64,000 bases of DNA from Bacteroidota bacterium. GTDB taxonomy: Bacteria > Bacteroidota > Bacteroidia > Bacteroidales > F082. Both the position numbers and the translations under genes were made by a program. The DNA lies in assembly GCA_009773165.1 (NCBI GenBank), contig WOUZ01000008.1, positions 1 to 64,000 on the forward strand, given 5' to 3'. Position 1 is the first letter of the stretch, and each line of letters opens with the position of its first letter. The notes below the pieces were generated by a model. It made no database searches. It was not told the origin of the DNA and worked only from the letters and a program-made list of their open reading frames with translations. Of the stretch, positions 20,114 through 30,094 are shown in pieces.

Positions 20114-21562
20114 TCAAATAGGAGCGACAAAGTGAATAAAAAAACCGGCTGAACCATACTGATTTACAGAAGTTTCAAATCGCCAAACAAGATCATAATA
20201 TGTAACAAGATCGAGGCCAATCCCAGTGCCATAAAGTAATTTATTCTGAAAATTATTCGTTGGATTGTTTTTAGGGTTGTGTGCGTATCCAATATCAAAG
20301 AGCCAGTTTAAATAAGCAGCAAAATGAATTTTTCCAAATTTATCAGATTTTATCAAAGGCAACTGTCGCTTTGTTGGTTGAACAAGAGCAAATTTCAGAT
20401 TCGATTTAAGAAGTGCATGACTCTTCCCATCGATAACATAAAGCTCATAGGAGCGAATAAAATCGTTCCCATATCCTAGCGCTTTTTGCATGAAATAAGG
20501 TTGGAAATCTGATCCGGTGATACGCGCTGTCACACTGGAGGCCCAAAACCACCGCTTACTGATAGGGCGATAAATGTCGAAAGTAGTTTTTAATGTGCTG
20601 ATTAACGGTTCATCGGGCATAAGTCCGAAACCATATTGATGAAAATCAACATCCCAATAGTACCCATTCAGTGGATATGGTTTCGAATCTCTGAAATCAC
20701 GTTTGAAGTAATAGTTGATATGGATCATTTGATACTTCCCTTCCCTACTTTCAACAAAATCGGGATTCAGGTCAAGCAACGTATCAGCATATTTCGATTT
20801 CTCGTATCCCATACTCAAACTATGACTTGTATGGATACCATCGCGATAGCTCACCTTCAAGCTGGCATAAAACTCCTTTCGGGCATATGAATCTTCAGCA
20901 CGATAAAACAACTGCTTATTATCCAATGTTAAATACGGTACTTCTCTACTCAACGAATAACCCATCTGTATTCCAAGTCCAATATTCTGTGCTTCAGTAA
21001 TATATGGAACTTCATAAAGTAGATAATAGTTCTGATTATAACCAGCTCTTAACAAAACTTTGAGCTGTTCGAGTCGCCCTCTGAAATTATTGTAGGTAAG
21101 AAAGACACCATAATTGGCTCGTCGAAAATCTTTGGTTTCCCACCAGGCATTAAAGTTTCGGTCGGCAAGTTCAAAGATTGGCAAAGGCCAGATGTACCAT
21201 CTTTCAATAACACTAACATTGACATGAATCACCTGTGAGAAATTGGTATCATGAACTGTGTCCATTTGAACAAAATTAAAAATGGACCTGTTGAGCAAAT
21301 TTTGCTGGCTTTGAACTATTTTCTCACAAAACTCACGGCAATTCAAGGTGTCGCCCGAACGAAAGGTTATCTCCCGGAACAGAATTTTATCTTTTGTGGT
21401 TGTGTTGCCTTCCAGGTTTATATCACCAACAATAATTTCCTTAGAGGAAGATTTTGTTGCACAACTGTCGAGGTTTAACGCAAAAGAAGAAGCAGTTTCT
21501 GTTTGAGCATGCAGGACCGAAACAAAAAAAACAAGTATTAAACTCCAACAAGTCAGCTTCAT
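20114..21562 (-). CDS. BamA/TamA-family (surface antigen D15-like) outer membrane protein with single POTRA-like region
   Basis: Signal peptide, 'IIVGDINLEGNTTTKDKILFREITFRSGD' POTRA, barrel C-terminus 'LLYGTGIGLDLVTYYDLVWRFETSVNQYGSAGFFIHF'. Confidence 0.8.
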   Translation of the reverse strand: MKLTCWSLILVFFVSVLHAQTETASSFALNLDSCATKSSSKEIIVGDINLEGNTTTKDKILFREITFRSGDTLNCREFCEKIVQSQQNLLNRSIFNFVQMDTVHDTNFSQVIHVNVSVIERWYIWPLPIFELADRNFNAWWETKDFRRANYGVFLTYNNFRGRLEQLKVLLRAGYNQNYYLLYEVPYITEAQNIGLGIQMGYSLSREVPYLTLDNKQLFYRAEDSYARKEFYASLKVSYRDGIHTSHSLSMGYEKSKYADTLLDLNPDFVESREGKYQMIHINYYFKRDFRDSKPYPLNGYYWDVDFHQYGFGLMPDEPLISTLKTTFDIYRPISKRWFWASSVTARITGSDFQPYFMQKALGYGNDFIRSYELYVIDGKSHALLKSNLKFALVQPTKRQLPLIKSDKFGKIHFAAYLNWLFDIGYAHNPKNNPTNNFQNKLLYGTGIGLDLVTYYDLVWRFETSVNQYGSAGFFIHFVAPI

Positions 21563-22221
21563 ACCTTTAAATAGGTCATTAGTGATTCATACCTCTCTTT
21601 CAGATCATCAAAATCATCACTTTCACCAAAAGAAGCTAAAACATCGTAATTGAAACGAATAAATGTTTGAAGTATTCCGGCAATATCACGCTTATTTAAT
21701 TTGAGAGTCACCTCAATTCGCGTTGTATCTTTATCTGATTTAACAATAAGGCTTAAAATTTTTGCATCATTAGTCTCTACAATTCGGGCAATTTCAGACA
21801 ATACATAATCACGGATATTGATTCCAAGAACGATAATACCGCCAGGTTCATCCACAGAAAGCGTATCAGCGAAATGTTCCAGAAGACTTTGCAAAGTAAT
21901 TGATCCGAGATAAATTTCTTTTTCATCAATTACAGGTATTAAACTCAGTCTATGCAACTTAACCAGTTTTAATGCTTCATATATATGTTGATGTTCATAA
22001 ACATAGGGACTTTGCAACGATAAGTTATAACTACCTATCGCTTCATCAAAGTGGTTAAAGCTGTAAATATCATACTCAGAAATTAATCCGAGAAACTGAG
22101 AATCATTCACAATAGGCAAATGTAACAGCCTGAAATCTTCCATCCAGCTTAACGCAGCTCTTCCTGTATCGCTGGTTTTTAAGGGGATAATCCCATCGGT
22201 GATTAAATCGCGTACTATCAT
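21559..22221 (-). CDS. CBS-domain protein
   Basis: Paired CBS motifs 'LPIVNDSQFLGLISEYDIYSF', 'LSLIPVIDEKEIYLGSITLQSLL'; ACT-like tail. Confidence 0.8.
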   Translation of the reverse strand: MIVRDLITDGIIPLKTSDTGRAALSWMEDFRLLHLPIVNDSQFLGLISEYDIYSFNHFDEAIGSYNLSLQSPYVYEHQHIYEALKLVKLHRLSLIPVIDEKEIYLGSITLQSLLEHFADTLSVDEPGGIIVLGINIRDYVLSEIARIVETNDAKILSLIVKSDKDTTRIEVTLKLNKRDIAGILQTFIRFNYDVLASFGESDDFDDLKERYESLMTYLKV

Positions 22222-22227
22222 GTAGTG

Positions 22228-23151
22228 TTAGTTTTCGTCAGTAAAATCATTGTTCATCATGTTCAGATAATTTTGATAGCGAAAACCAGCTATCCTTCCC
22301 TGAAGGGCTTGTTTTATAGCACAATCAGGTTCATGAACGTGCGTACAATTTGCAAAACGGCATAAATGCATAATTGATCTCATTTCCGGAAAGCGCTGCG
22401 CCAGTGTTTCAGCCTCAAAATCATGTAATCCAAATTCCTTGATGCCTGGTGTATCAACAATCCAACCCCCAACATTGATTGGATACATCTCGGCAAATGT
22501 AGTGGTATGTTTGCCCTTATTATGAACAGATGAAATTTCACCGGTGCGTAGTTTCAGATTGACATCAATTTTATTAATCAGTGCCGACTTCCCAACACCG
22601 GAATGACCTGTTAACAAGGTAGTTTTACCTTTTAACAATGCACCAAATTCAGTTAATCCGTTACCATTCAGAGCTGACACTTTCAAAACCTTATACCCTA
22701 TCGAAGTGTAAATTGTATAAAGTTGATCAAGTTTATCAGATTGTTCTTTGTCATAAAGGTCTGTTTTATTAAAAATAATCACTGCCGGAATGTGATAAGC
22801 CTCCGATGTAACAAGAAACCTATCAATAAAACCTGTTGAAGTGCGCGGATGATCGATTGTCGCGACAAGTATTGCCTGATCAAGGTTAGCAGCTATAATG
22901 TGTGAAGCTTTGGAAAGATTTGTGGCTTTTCGTATGATAAAATTCTGGCGCTCATGAATTAACAAGATTATAGCGGTCTCACGACCCTCTTCATAGCGAA
23001 TCTGCACCTTGTCGCCAACAGCAACAGGGTTTGTAGTTCTGATTCCCTTTAACCGGTATTGTCCTCTCAAACGGCATTGCACGGTTTTGCCCGAAGAAAG
23101 ATATACTGAGTACCAGCTTCCGGTTGATTTTATTACAATTCCTTCATCCAT
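22228..23151 (-). CDS. rsgA: Ribosome small subunit-dependent GTPase A
   Basis: 'TLLTGHSGVGKSALINKI', 'VDTPGIKEFGLHDF', Zn motif 'CRFANCTHVHEPDCAIK'. Confidence 0.96.
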   Translation of the reverse strand: MDEGIVIKSTGSWYSVYLSSGKTVQCRLRGQYRLKGIRTTNPVAVGDKVQIRYEEGRETAIILLIHERQNFIIRKATNLSKASHIIAANLDQAILVATIDHPRTSTGFIDRFLVTSEAYHIPAVIIFNKTDLYDKEQSDKLDQLYTIYTSIGYKVLKVSALNGNGLTEFGALLKGKTTLLTGHSGVGKSALINKIDVNLKLRTGEISSVHNKGKHTTTFAEMYPINVGGWIVDTPGIKEFGLHDFEAETLAQRFPEMRSIMHLCRFANCTHVHEPDCAIKQALQGRIAGFRYQNYLNMMNNDFTDEN

Positions 23152-23388
23152 ATAAAAAACGCTCGGTGCGAGTGCAAAAATAACGGTATATGATTACCAA
23201 ACTCATTTTTAATTTATCTTTCTCAATTTGTGTAATGCATAAGCATGAAGGATAAGTCGAAAAATTCCATTTTCAAGTCTTCTAATTCATTGTAGTTAAG
23301 CGGTCAAAGATTGGTTAAATTTAAACTAACAATTTAAAATCAAGTATTAAAATGAATAATTAACCATCGAATCAAAAACATCTTCATC

Positions 23389-24066
23389 ATGCTGAACATT
23401 TTATTAGGTTTTTTACAGCAACTTATCATAACGACGCTTTTACTTTTCTATCTTAAATTTAAATTCGCTAATGAATCATGGAAGTTGATTAATCAGGCAG
23501 TGCTGCTTGGTTTTATCACACTGCTTTTCCTGTTTTTACTTGATCAAATTGCTGTAATCAAAGGTATTGATCAGCTTAAGAGTATAAAACAAACTGGTTA
23601 TTATTCCTTTGTTGAAGTGAGATTTAGTGCTGAACTTGGCAAATTTATTTTGCTTCGTTATTATTTTTTAAAGCAGAAGACCTTTAAAGGGCCTCTTGAT
23701 GGAATCATTTATTCATTATTAATTAGTGGTTCGTTTACAGCTATATCTCTACCTCTTTTTATGACAGGGTGGTTCTCAAAACCAATGGATACCACCTTTC
23801 TTATAACCTACCCTATTGCAAATCTGGCATTTGCTACAATAATGGGTTTCTTTACCGGGATGGGCAAATATCGTCAAAACCGTTTTATTGATTCAATGAC
23901 AGGCTTAGGAGCTGCAAGCTTTTTTCATGGATTTTATTTCTTTATCAACCTGACAGATGAGAATCTTATTTTTGCACTTTATGGCGCTGGATTATTGCTA
24001 ATTTCTTTAATGTTGCTGGTCAAATCCACCAATATTAAAGAACAGGAAAAGACCCTGAAAGTTTAA
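23389..24066 (+). CDS. PrsW-like multi-pass membrane protein, apparently lacking several catalytic residues
   Basis: 'AELGKFILLRYYFLKQKTFKGPLDGIIYSLLISGSFTAISL...FFTGMGKYR...FFHGFYFF' matches PrsW motif order but not all catalytic positions. Confidence 0.6.
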   Translation: MLNILLGFLQQLIITTLLLFYLKFKFANESWKLINQAVLLGFITLLFLFLLDQIAVIKGIDQLKSIKQTGYYSFVEVRFSAELGKFILLRYYFLKQKTFKGPLDGIIYSLLISGSFTAISLPLFMTGWFSKPMDTTFLITYPIANLAFATIMGFFTGMGKYRQNRFIDSMTGLGAASFFHGFYFFINLTDENLIFALYGAGLLLISLMLLVKSTNIKEQEKTLKV

Positions 24067-24113
24067 CCCAATTCTCAAAAAAACATAGCCCTTAACCTCA
24101 AAATGGCATATAA

Positions 24114-24143
24114 AAAAAGCCGCCCCAATCGGAGCGGCTTTTT
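24114..24143. terminator. Bidirectional intrinsic terminator
   Basis: AAAAAGCCGCCCCAATCGGAGCGGCTTTTT between convergent genes. Confidence 0.85.
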
Positions 24144-24148
24144 ATTTG

Positions 24149-26440
24149 TTAATCCCTTAACATTTTGAGTTTTGCTTCAAAAAGTTTTACTTCACTTTTT
24201 GCTTTAGCAATCTTTTTTTCATATTCAGCTCGCATGATATCTGCTTGCTTACTGCTGGAGAAAAATCCGATATTGTTTTCGAGCAACATGATTTCTTCTT
24301 TGAGTTTGGTAACTTTCGTTGCCAGCGTCATGCGTTCTCTTCTGATTCTATCGCCGGAATCCGGTTCATCGCGCATTGAATCAACTGAAGAACGATAATG
24401 TGTTGCTGCCATCTCTTGCTCTGTGAGTTTCATTTTCTCAAACAACTTGTCGATAGCTTTCCGATAATCAGCATATAGTTGATCCTTGATTTTGATTGGC
24501 ACATGGCCGATTTCCATCCAGGTGCGTTGTAACGTTTTTAAAGCGTCAAGGTTTGTTGTTCTGTCGGCCTTTACTTCAAATGTTGCAATTTTCTCGATAA
24601 GTTCCTTTTTCTTGGCAAGATTTTCATCTTCTCTTCCTCTGATTCCTGAAAAGTGCTCTGATTTTTTGCGGAAAAACTCATCGCAAGTACCTCTGAAACG
24701 TTTCCAGATTTTATCTGAATTTTTGCGTGGAACAGGTCCAATGTTCTTCCATTCTTCCTGAAGAGCTTTAAACTGATCAGTAGCTTTACGCCACTCGGTG
24801 CTTTCTAATAAAGCTTCAGCCTGCACACACAAATCAAGCTTACGGTTGTAATTATCGAGCTGCTGATCTTTCAGTTTGCCAAAATATTCCTTTTTAGCTT
24901 CAAAGAAATTATCCATGGCAGCTTTGAAACGATTCCAAACTTCATCATTCTGTTTCTTTGGTGCTTGACCAACCGATCTCCAAACCTGAAAAAGTTCTCT
25001 CATCTCATCCGATTTCTTCATCCAGATATTGATACTGTCGTAAGCATCTGAAACGATTTCCTCGGCTTTTTCACATAAGGCAATTTTTCCATCCAGATTA
25101 TGTTGCTGTTCTTCCTGGATTTTTGAATAATGGTCGCGGCGTATAGCGTTGATCTTATCCGTAGCATTTTTGAAACGCTCCCAAACCTCTTCTTTAACAT
25201 CTTGTGGAACTGGTCCGATTTCTTTCCAGTCCTCATGATATTTTTGAAGTAATTTAAAGGCTTTTATTACAGATTCCTCAAGTAAAAGTTCTTCTGTTTT
25301 TTCACAGAGTTCAATTTTTACTTCCAGGTTTTTTCTCATGTCAAGATCGCGCAGTTCCCTGTTAATCTTTACCTTATCGAAGAATTTCTCAACAAGAAAA
25401 TGATAATTATTCCACAAGTTAGTGATTTCACCAGCTGGAACCTGACCAATTTCCTTCCATTTGTCCTGAAGGATTTTGAATTCATCATATGTTTTCTTAA
25501 GTGTTTCCTCTGATGAGATCAACACTTTCAATTCTTCCAGAATAGCTTGTTTCTGAACGAGGTTCTGATGTTTCTGACGCTCGAGCAGCTCGTTATGCTT
25601 TGACTTACTGTCTTTATACTGATTGAAAGCAGCCTTAAACCGGATTTCTAACGGATCATCTGCATGTTCAAAGGACTCTTTTTCTCCACCATCAGCAATA
25701 AATTGATCCAATTCATGGTCAATATCTTCCTTATTGTGTTTGAGAAAATACACCTTAATTGCTGCTACTTTGTTCTTAATCTTGGCAACATCATGTTCCT
25801 GAACGGTTTCCTCGAGCATTTCGACCAGCTGAAGTTTGTTCAACCCGGCAAAATCATGCTCACTCATCGCCTCATCTTCTTCGACAGTTTCCTCATCTAC
25901 GAGGTGTTCAACCGCTAAAAGATGTATCTCTTCAACCTTTTCTTCAACTTTGGTTAACTCAGGTTCAACCGGGCTGATTTCCTCTTGTGAAAGCTCATCC
26001 ACAACCTTTTCTTCGACTTTCTCTAATTCGGGTTCAACCGGGCTGATTTCCTCCTGCGGAAGTTCTTCCTCAACCTTTTCTTCAACTATCTCTAATTCCG
26101 GTTCAGACAGGTTGGCTTCCTCCTGTGGAAGTTCTTCCTCAACCTTTTCGCTTTCCACAACAACTTCTTCAATAGAAACCTCTTCTTCAGCAACCACTTC
26201 TGGTTCTGCTGTTTCGGCTATTTCAGAAATTACCTCAGGTAATTGATTGGATTGAATCAGCCTTACGATCAGATCCTTGTCGTTGGCATCAAGTTGGGTT
26301 GTAACTTCGCTGACAGTTTCATTCTCAGCGGTTTGTTCAGAAGCAATTGTCTGGTCAGCCATCTCATTTGTGGCCGCCAGGGCGTTCTCATTCCCTTTTT
26401 CTTCTTCGGGTTCGAGATTGATCAAGTCCATGTTTTCCAT
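24149..26440 (-). CDS. DUF349 repeat protein with long acidic N-terminal extension
   Basis: Repeated 'W+xIGxVPxxxxxxxWxRF+' units (KEIGQVPAG, KEIGPVPQDVKEEVWERFK, RSVGQAPKKQNDEVWNRFK, KNIGPVPRKNSDKIWKRFR). Confidence 0.9.
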   Translation of the reverse strand: MENMDLINLEPEEEKGNENALAATNEMADQTIASEQTAENETVSEVTTQLDANDKDLIVRLIQSNQLPEVISEIAETAEPEVVAEEEVSIEEVVVESEKVEEELPQEEANLSEPELEIVEEKVEEELPQEEISPVEPELEKVEEKVVDELSQEEISPVEPELTKVEEKVEEIHLLAVEHLVDEETVEEDEAMSEHDFAGLNKLQLVEMLEETVQEHDVAKIKNKVAAIKVYFLKHNKEDIDHELDQFIADGGEKESFEHADDPLEIRFKAAFNQYKDSKSKHNELLERQKHQNLVQKQAILEELKVLISSEETLKKTYDEFKILQDKWKEIGQVPAGEITNLWNNYHFLVEKFFDKVKINRELRDLDMRKNLEVKIELCEKTEELLLEESVIKAFKLLQKYHEDWKEIGPVPQDVKEEVWERFKNATDKINAIRRDHYSKIQEEQQHNLDGKIALCEKAEEIVSDAYDSINIWMKKSDEMRELFQVWRSVGQAPKKQNDEVWNRFKAAMDNFFEAKKEYFGKLKDQQLDNYNRKLDLCVQAEALLESTEWRKATDQFKALQEEWKNIGPVPRKNSDKIWKRFRGTCDEFFRKKSEHFSGIRGREDENLAKKKELIEKIATFEVKADRTTNLDALKTLQRTWMEIGHVPIKIKDQLYADYRKAIDKLFEKMKLTEQEMAATHYRSSVDSMRDEPDSGDRIRRERMTLATKVTKLKEEIMLLENNIGFFSSSKQADIMRAEYEKKIAKAKSEVKLFEAKLKMLRD
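25931..26150 (-). repeat. ~69-bp in-frame tandem repeat (about 3 copies) encoding EEKVEEELPQEEISPVEPELEKV-like units
   Basis: Three consecutive similar units seen in DNA and protein. Confidence 0.8.
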
Positions 26441-26683
26441 TAAAATAGATTATAAATAGTTAAGCAATTATCAGTCTGATGTGATTAATTATATCAGTCC
26501 GACATAGGTTCGTCCCATTAAAGGGCGCAAAAATAAGAATTTTTATCAAAGTTTATGTTCTTGTATATCATTTTAATAAAAGAGAAAAAAACTATCTAAA
26601 GTGAGCATAATTGTAAAACAGCAACTACTGTTTTGATACCCTCAGATTAATCACCAAATAACAAATTCGATTTCTCTTCAATC

Positions 26684-27865
26684 TTATACTTTGTCGAGAG
26701 CCTGTGAAAGGTCGGCTATAATATCTTCTATATCTTCAATTCCAACAGAAAGTCTAACCAACCCATCAGAAATGCCTGCGATTTTTTTTGCTTCCGACGA
26801 AAGTTTTGAGTGTGTCATACTTGCAGGATGTTGAATGAGCGTTTCAATTCCCCCGAGTGAAACAGCTAACAAGGCCATCTGAACACTGTTCATCATCCGC
26901 TTTCCAGCTTCGAGACCGCCATGCAAGCCGAAGCTGATCATAGCGCCGGGACCTTTCATCTGGCGCTTACCTAATTCATACTGGGGATGGGAAGTGAGGC
27001 CAGGATATAAAATCCATTCAACTTTCGGATGATTCTCGAGGAAAACAGCAACTTTCATGGCATTTTCCTGCGCTCTGTCGATGCGAATACCAAGCGTTTT
27101 CAGACCGCGACGTGTAAGCCAGGCCTGATGTGGATCCATATTGCAACCCATATTAACCATCACTGGCCGGAGACGGTCGTAATGTTCCTTGGTTTTCGCA
27201 ACTATCATCCCTGCAACAATGTCGGCATGACCGTTGATAAATTTGGTCATGGAGTGCAAAACCACACTAACACCATAGTCAAAAGGTTGCTGCAAATAGG
27301 GACTGCAGAAGGTATTATCAACGCATACCGGTATATTATGTTTTTTAGCAATAGCGACAACCGCTTCCAAATCGGTGATGCCGATGGTTGGGTTTGCCGG
27401 TGTTTCTAAAAAAATCAAACTTGTATTAGGCCTGATAGCATTTGCAACATTTATAGGATCAGTGGCATCAACAAATGTTGACTCGATACCAAATTTCACC
27501 CAGATGCTTTCAATGATAGCTCTTGAAGGACCATACAAAGCGTTGTGGGCTACAAGATGCTTCCCTTGACCTAAATAGGTCATATAAACTGTATTTACAG
27601 CAGCCATACCTGAGCTAACCGCAATACCACCATAGCCGTTTTCGAGTTTGGCCACGGCATGTTCCAAATCGTTTATGGTTGGATTTCCGATACGTGTATA
27701 GATATAGCCTTTTTCCTCACCTGAGAAGCAACGCGCTCCATGGTCGGCATCTTCAAAGCTGAAAGTTGAAGTTTGGTAAATTGGTGTAACGGCACTACCC
27801 AGCGGATCATCAATGATGCCGGCGTGCACTGCTTTGGAATTAAATCCAATTTGATCGTGATGCAT
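26684..27865 (-). CDS. Trans-sulfuration family PLP enzyme (cystathionine gamma-synthase / methionine gamma-lyase type)
   Basis: 'YTRIGNPTINDLEHAVAKLE', 'SGMAAVNTVYMTYL', 'VLHSMTKFINGHADIVAGMI'. Confidence 0.9.
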   Translation of the reverse strand: MHHDQIGFNSKAVHAGIIDDPLGSAVTPIYQTSTFSFEDADHGARCFSGEEKGYIYTRIGNPTINDLEHAVAKLENGYGGIAVSSGMAAVNTVYMTYLGQGKHLVAHNALYGPSRAIIESIWVKFGIESTFVDATDPINVANAIRPNTSLIFLETPANPTIGITDLEAVVAIAKKHNIPVCVDNTFCSPYLQQPFDYGVSVVLHSMTKFINGHADIVAGMIVAKTKEHYDRLRPVMVNMGCNMDPHQAWLTRRGLKTLGIRIDRAQENAMKVAVFLENHPKVEWILYPGLTSHPQYELGKRQMKGPGAMISFGLHGGLEAGKRMMNSVQMALLAVSLGGIETLIQHPASMTHSKLSSEAKKIAGISDGLVRLSVGIEDIEDIIADLSQALDKV

Positions 27866-27884
27866 GATGAAAGTTTTAGAAAAT

Positions 27885-27921
27885 CAAAAACCCCAAGATT
27901 ATTGCTCTCAATCTCAGGGCT
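27885..27921 (-). terminator. Intrinsic terminator of the ferritin-like gene
   Basis: Minus strand CCCTGAGATTGAGAGCAATAATCTTGGGGTTTTTGATTTT. Confidence 0.6.
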
Positions 27922-27961
27922 TTATTTAATATGTTTAAAATGGTTTGATAATGCGGGAGCG

Positions 27962-28468
27962 TTAAAAAGGCCAGAAGTTATTGTCGTTCCAGATTTGTTC
28001 TTTCAAATCTTCATTAAGCTTATGCAAAAGATGGTGATGACTTTTTTCCCAGTCAGCCAACATCTGATACATTTCTTTTTCGTTCAAATCAGTAGCTTCT
28101 TCAGCCCTCTGTGAATAAACGGCAATAGCCCTGTTTTCAAAATCAATGGCGGCAGAAATGGCAGCAGCTTCAAAACTAGCTGCAGAAATCTCTTTCTTAA
28201 TTTCATTGGAAAGGATCATTACTACATCTGCATCATCAACCTCCTGATGCTCATCAATTTTCAAAAACTCATGTGTTTTTTCAAAATGTACAAACTGGCG
28301 AGAAAGGAAATCAATATGAGCATCTTCTTCTTCAGCCATCATTTCGAAAATACGTTTTGCCGATTTACTTTCCGACTGGCGGGCAACCTGCGTGTAAAAG
28401 GCTTTACCTCTGCGTTCGAGTAATATTGCCGTTTTGAGAATATTAACAGCTTGGTTTGAAGCTTCCAT
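27962..28468 (-). CDS. Ferritin-like / rubrerythrin-type diiron protein
   Basis: 'LERRGKAFYTQVA...FEMMAEEEDAHIDFLSRQF...DFENRAIAVYSQRAEEATDLNEKEMYQMLADWEKSHHHLL': E and ExxH spacing of ferritin-like four-helix proteins. Confidence 0.8.
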   Translation of the reverse strand: MEASNQAVNILKTAILLERRGKAFYTQVARQSESKSAKRIFEMMAEEEDAHIDFLSRQFVHFEKTHEFLKIDEHQEVDDADVVMILSNEIKKEISAASFEAAAISAAIDFENRAIAVYSQRAEEATDLNEKEMYQMLADWEKSHHHLLHKLNEDLKEQIWNDNNFWPF

Positions 28469-28505
28469 AAAATTAGAGTTTTGAATATTGAATGTACTAC
28501 AGATG

Positions 28506-28534
28506 CAAAAATAGGTATTTTTTGCTTAAACAAA
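28506..28534 (-). promoter_or_regulatory. Bacteroidota-type promoter for the ferritin-like gene
   Basis: Minus strand TTTG-N17-TATTTTTG ending about 38 bp upstream of the start. Confidence 0.5.
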
Positions 28535-28641
28535 ACCAAACATCAAAAAGTTACTTTCCATTAAAGTTATCCTAAATTAAGCTGACAAGCCATTCAATTG
28601 AAAGAATCGGCTTAACTTTGTAGTCCAACAAAAAAATATTC

Positions 28642-30090
28642 ATGCAACTTCATTCAATTGAAAATCAGCTACGGATGCTTTACAGGCAAACCTTTTCAAG
28701 TGAAGCCATTTCAATTGAAGCCATAGTTAATAGCGGCTCTCCGAGAAAGTATTTTAGAATATCTGGTGAAGAAGCTATTGTTATCGGCACTTTTAATGAA
28801 CTTATTGAAGAAAACAGGGCTTTTATAAGCATGGCCAGGTCACTTAGAAATTCCGGGTTCAACGTTCCTCAGGTGCTGGCTGTTTCTGAAAATGAATTAA
28901 TGTACTTTCAGCAAGACATAGGAGATATTTCTCTTTTTTCTAAGATTCAAAGCTCACGAAAAGATGACGATTTCATGGCTAGTATTGAGCCATTCTACAA
29001 AAAAGCACTGGAACATCTTGTTCGTCTACAGGTAGTTGGGAATGATCATGTTGATTATTCCAAAGCATGGCCGGCAGAACGATTCGATAAGCTTACCATC
29101 CTTGCTGATTTAAATTACTTCTTGTATTATTTTGTCAAACAGCAGCCCGATCTGGCAATCAACGAGCACCAGCTGCAACAGGAATTTGATCTTTTAGCTT
29201 CAATTATTGCAGATGTTCCTGCCGATTATTTTATGTATCGCGATTTTCAATCAAGGAATATACTACTGTTTAACAATGATTTATATTTCATTGATTTTCA
29301 AGGTGCTAGAAAAGGCCCCCTGCATTATGACCTTGTTTCACTTTTATATCAGGTTAAAGCTGCATTACCACAAGAAAAACGTAACGAACTTACTGATTTC
29401 TACATTGAAACACTTAAGCAACAAACCCAAATTGACGAATCCTTATTTAGAAAAGAGTTGCCCTATTTCATTTATTTACGACTCCTGCAAGTTTTAGGTG
29501 CTTATGGGTTCAGGGGACTTATACAAGGGAAGCAACATTTCATTGAAAGTATTCCTTATGCGATCCGTGAATTGGAAAAACAGTTGGAAATCAACCCTCT
29601 TCCAATTAATTTGCCAGTTTTAAATGGTCTTCTGAAAGCAATAATTGAACTTAAATCGCAATTTCCTGTACCGGTTCAGAACGCAAAGAACGAACTCAAA
29701 ATAGTAGTTAATAGTTTTTCCTTTCTAAAAGGTGGTATTCCACGCGATGACAGCGGAAACGGTGGAGGCTTCGTTTTTGACTGCCGGATTTTACCCAATC
29801 CGGGAAGATTTTCTGAATATGCTATGCTCACCGGATTAGATCAGAAAGTAATTGATTTTCTTGAAAAAGAAGCTGAAGTTCATTCATTTATGAACCACGC
29901 AAAACAAATTATCAATCAAGCAGTGGTAAACTATAAAAGCAGGAATTTTTCAAATTTAATGTTTAATTTTGGTTGCACAGGCGGACAACACCGCTCTGTT
30001 TTTTGTGCATCTATGATTTCTCAATGGCTTAAAATCGAATTTCCTGATTGTGAAGTCATCACCAGGCATATTGAACAATCAAAAAAGTAA
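28642..30090 (+). CDS. Fusion: AmgK-like aminoglycoside-phosphotransferase-fold kinase + RapZ C-terminal domain
   Basis: Kinase 'YRDFQSRNILLFNNDLYFIDFQGARKGPLHYDLVSLL'; C-terminal 'GGGFVFDCRILPNPGRFSEY...FNFGCTGGQHRSVFCASMISQWL' (RapZ GCTGGxHRSV); no RapZ P-loop. Confidence 0.9.
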   Translation: MQLHSIENQLRMLYRQTFSSEAISIEAIVNSGSPRKYFRISGEEAIVIGTFNELIEENRAFISMARSLRNSGFNVPQVLAVSENELMYFQQDIGDISLFSKIQSSRKDDDFMASIEPFYKKALEHLVRLQVVGNDHVDYSKAWPAERFDKLTILADLNYFLYYFVKQQPDLAINEHQLQQEFDLLASIIADVPADYFMYRDFQSRNILLFNNDLYFIDFQGARKGPLHYDLVSLLYQVKAALPQEKRNELTDFYIETLKQQTQIDESLFRKELPYFIYLRLLQVLGAYGFRGLIQGKQHFIESIPYAIRELEKQLEINPLPINLPVLNGLLKAIIELKSQFPVPVQNAKNELKIVVNSFSFLKGGIPRDDSGNGGGFVFDCRILPNPGRFSEYAMLTGLDQKVIDFLEKEAEVHSFMNHAKQIINQAVVNYKSRNFSNLMFNFGCTGGQHRSVFCASMISQWLKIEFPDCEVITRHIEQSKK

Positions 30091-30094
30091 TCCT

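Noticed and set aside
25836-26246. 136-aa Ser-rich plus-strand ORF in the track
   Set aside because: Antisense image of the Glu-rich tandem repeats in the DUF349 gene; composition artefact.
27866-27961. Possible SAM riboswitch upstream of the trans-sulfuration PLP enzyme
   Set aside because: The gap is short and explained by the terminator of the ferritin-like gene; no SAM riboswitch core seen by eye.
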